Shown here: positions 6,165 through 7,770 of the stretch, one piece after another | Layout of the letters: each line of letters opens with the position of its first letter | How positions within the stretch are numbered: the stretch's first letter is position 1 | NCBI GenBank assembly: GCA_030671565.1 | Contig: DAOVIC010000086.1 | Location: 1-7,770, forward strand | Direction: 5' to 3' | DNA length: 7,770 nucleotides | DNA from: Anaerohalosphaeraceae bacterium | Lineage (GTDB): Bacteria; Planctomycetota; Phycisphaerae; Sedimentisphaerales; Anaerohalosphaeraceae | The notes under the pieces: generated by a model | Database searches by the model: none | Told to the model about the DNA's origin: nothing | What the model saw: only the letters and a program-made list of their open reading frames with translations | Program-made: the position numbers and the translations under genes

Positions 6165-7770
6165 CTAATGCCTTTTATTGTTTTTTTCCTTGTCCTTCTT
6201 CTTGTTCTTGCTGTAGTTCTCCCAGTACTTAACCGCCTTGTGCGAAATCTCTCTTGCGGTATCTTCGCCGCCTTCCCAGTGCTCGTCGATCACCTTCTGG
6301 ATAGCCGGGTGGCCCTTGTCGCTGTCGCCAATTTCTTTGCGCAATTCGATAAGCTGGCGCTTTAACTTCTTAACCACATCTTTGTATTCTGACTTACCGT
6401 AAACGTTTATCGTTTCAAAGGGATCTTTTTTAATATCATAAAGTTCCCAGCCGGGCGGCGTCTGGTTTTTATTGCCTTTCTCCGACAGACCATAAAAGAA
6501 TATCAACTTATGTTCCTTGGTTCTTATGCCGAAGTGTGCCGGATTATGATGATGCGCCATGTGCAGCCAGTAACGGTAATATGTCGCCTGCTTCCAGCCG
6601 GCCGGTTCCTTGCCGGTTTCCAGTATCTGCCGAAAACTTTTCCCCTGCATCTGCTCAGGTGTACCAACGCCGCCAAAATCCAGCAACGTCGGCGCAAAAT
6701 CCGTATTATTGACTATCGCATCGCTCCTGCGGCCTGCCTTGATCGACTTCGGATAACGAACAATAAACGGCATTCGCAAAGACTCCTCATACATCCACCG
6801 CTTATCGATAAAATCATGTTCGCCCAGAAACATACCCTGATCGGAGGTATACACGATCACCGTATCGTCCAGCAAGCCCTCATCGGCAAGATAATCCAGC
6901 ATCCGCTTTATGTTGTCATCGATCCCCTTAACGCACCGCAGATATTTCTTAAGATAATCCTGATATGCAAGATGCTTAGCTTCCTTTTCACTAACATCCT
7001 TAGCTTTATACCAGTCCCTAGCCTTGCCCTCAAGCTTAGCCTTTGCAATGTGACTGCGATGACGATTCCTCTTGCCGATAGAAGAGCCGATCGCAAACAA
7101 AAGCTCGTCATTATGCCCGCGCGTTGCTATGGAACCGAATTCCGGCTGTTCGTACAAACTGGCAGGCTCCGGTATCTCAATCTCAATGTCGGCATACAAA
7201 TCGTTATAGCGTTCGGCATGGTCCCAGGGCCCGTGCGGAGCCTTGAAATGATACATCAAAAAGAACGGCTTACTGGTATCTCTATCTTTGAGCCACTTTA
7301 GCGATGAATCCGTTATCACATCCGAACTGTAACCTTCTTCCTTGACTCGCAGCTCGGCGGACTGGCCTTGTTTTCTTTCGCCAAACTCCGGATTGTGATA
7401 TTTACCCTGGCCGCTCAGCACCTTATAATAATCAAACGCCTCCGGCTGGATGCCGAGATGCCACTTTCCTATGGCCGCCGTCTGATAGCCGGCCTTTTTA
7501 AACTCAAGCGGCAGGTACTGTCTGTCCTTTTCAATCTTACCACCGAGGCTCTTGACACCGTTAACGTGGCAGTACTGACCGGTAAGTATCGTCGCACGGC
7601 TCGGGCTGCATATCGAATTCGTACAGAAACAATTCTCCAGCAGCATCCCCTCTTTCGCCAACTTATCCAGCGTCGGCGTAGGGTTCAACTTCGCCAAACG
7701 TCCGCCATAGGCACCGATAGCCGTTGCCGCGTGATCGTCCGACATTATATAAAGAACATTCGGCTTTTTC
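6165..7770 (-). CDS. Type-I (S1 family) formylglycine sulfatase, N-terminus beyond right edge
   Basis: A nearly complete sulfatase; 534 codons are visible. The reading frame stays open to the right edge and begins KKPNVLYIMSDDHA, which is the start of the mature sulfatase fold. The Met encoded at 7745 is therefore internal, and the signal peptide lies outside. Counting from that Met: SDD at 2-4 (metal ligands), SICSPSRATILTG at 44-56 with Cys46 the formylglycine precursor, GKWHLG at 93-98, HFKAPHGP at 166-173, and YTSDQGMFLGEHDF at 299-312 followed by DKRWMYEESLRMP, giving metal ligand Asp302 and active-site Lys and His. All core catalytic positions are intact. The DKRWMYEESLRMP block resembles N-acetylglucosamine-6-sulfatase-like members, but specificity cannot be assigned. 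The tail is very basic (KNKKKDKEKNNKRH). The stop is TAG. It is the first gene visible in the operon, 175 bp before the SGNH-GH29 gene. Confidence 0.95.
   Translation of the reverse strand, partial: KKPNVLYIMSDDHAATAIGAYGGRLAKLNPTPTLDKLAKEGMLLENCFCTNSICSPSRATILTGQYCHVNGVKSLGGKIEKDRQYLPLEFKKAGYQTAAIGKWHLGIQPEAFDYYKVLSGQGKYHNPEFGERKQGQSAELRVKEEGYSSDVITDSSLKWLKDRDTSKPFFLMYHFKAPHGPWDHAERYNDLYADIEIEIPEPASLYEQPEFGSIATRGHNDELLFAIGSSIGKRNRHRSHIAKAKLEGKARDWYKAKDVSEKEAKHLAYQDYLKKYLRCVKGIDDNIKRMLDYLADEGLLDDTVIVYTSDQGMFLGEHDFIDKRWMYEESLRMPFIVRYPKSIKAGRRSDAIVNNTDFAPTLLDFGGVGTPEQMQGKSFRQILETGKEPAGWKQATYYRYWLHMAHHHNPAHFGIRTKEHKLIFFYGLSEKGNKNQTPPGWELYDIKKDPFETINVYGKSEYKDVVKKLKRQLIELRKEIGDSDKGHPAIQKVIDEHWEGGEDTAREISHKAVKYWENYSKNKKKDKEKNNKRH

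Noticed and set aside
6510..7301. A 263-codon plus-strand open frame opposite the right-hand sulfatase
   Set aside because: It is a shadow frame with no motif or ribosome binding site. The minus strand carries all sulfatase motifs across the same bases.
7743..7745. Met at 7745 as the start of the right-hand sulfatase
   Set aside because: The frame stays open to the window edge and encodes KKPNVLYI, the first strand of the sulfatase fold, so the true start lies outside the window.

Overview
The window reads as part of one polysaccharide-degradation operon. All five genes lie on the minus strand, so transcription runs from the right edge to the left. In that order they are: a type-I sulfatase whose N-terminus lies beyond the right edge, a two-domain SGNH hydrolase/GH29 protein, a GH29 alpha-L-fucosidase with a GTG start, a second type-I sulfatase with a Tat-like leader, and the first 169 codons of another GH29 fucosidase cut by the left edge. 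The four genes whose N-termini are visible all carry export signals, so the pathway probably works in the periplasm or outside the cell. The sulfatases would remove sulfate esters, the SGNH domain might remove acyl groups, and the GH29 domains would remove alpha-L-fucosyl residues. Together this fits a sulfated, fucose-containing glycan such as an algal fucoidan or an animal-type mucin or glycosaminoglycan. The substrate is an inference.

The organism is probably a member of the PVC superphylum (Planctomycetes/Phycisphaerae, Verrucomicrobia, Kiritimatiellae or Lentisphaerae). Sulfatase/fucosidase-rich clusters, Tat-type sulfatase leaders and SGNH domains with a GLHDLK motif are common there, and no SusC/SusD pair is visible. 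The sequence alone does not settle the phylum.

Layout: 1-509 partial GH29; 510-597 linker; 598-2163 sulfatase; 2164-2237 second copy of the linker; 2238-4034 GH29; a 26-bp gap with a good ribosome binding site; 4061-5989 SGNH-GH29; a 175-bp gap with three weak inverted repeats; 6165-7770 partial sulfatase. No gap exceeds 300 bases. I see no RNA gene, CRISPR array, transposase or integrase.

The most unusual structure is a roughly 100-bp direct repeat (518-620 and 2138-2234) flanking the sulfatase at 598-2163. Each copy holds a sulfatase 3' end, a linker and a sulfatase 5' end. The gene therefore sits in a 1.62-kb unit that looks like the remnant of a tandem sulfatase array, and it could in principle be lost or amplified by recombination. 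At the left copy, the leftover sulfatase start codon and first seven codons (MKRRTFL) are open and in frame with the next fucosidase. The second notable item is the SGNH-GH29 protein, whose GH29 domain keeps the nucleophile-type Asp but has changed residues at two normally conserved sugar-binding motifs.
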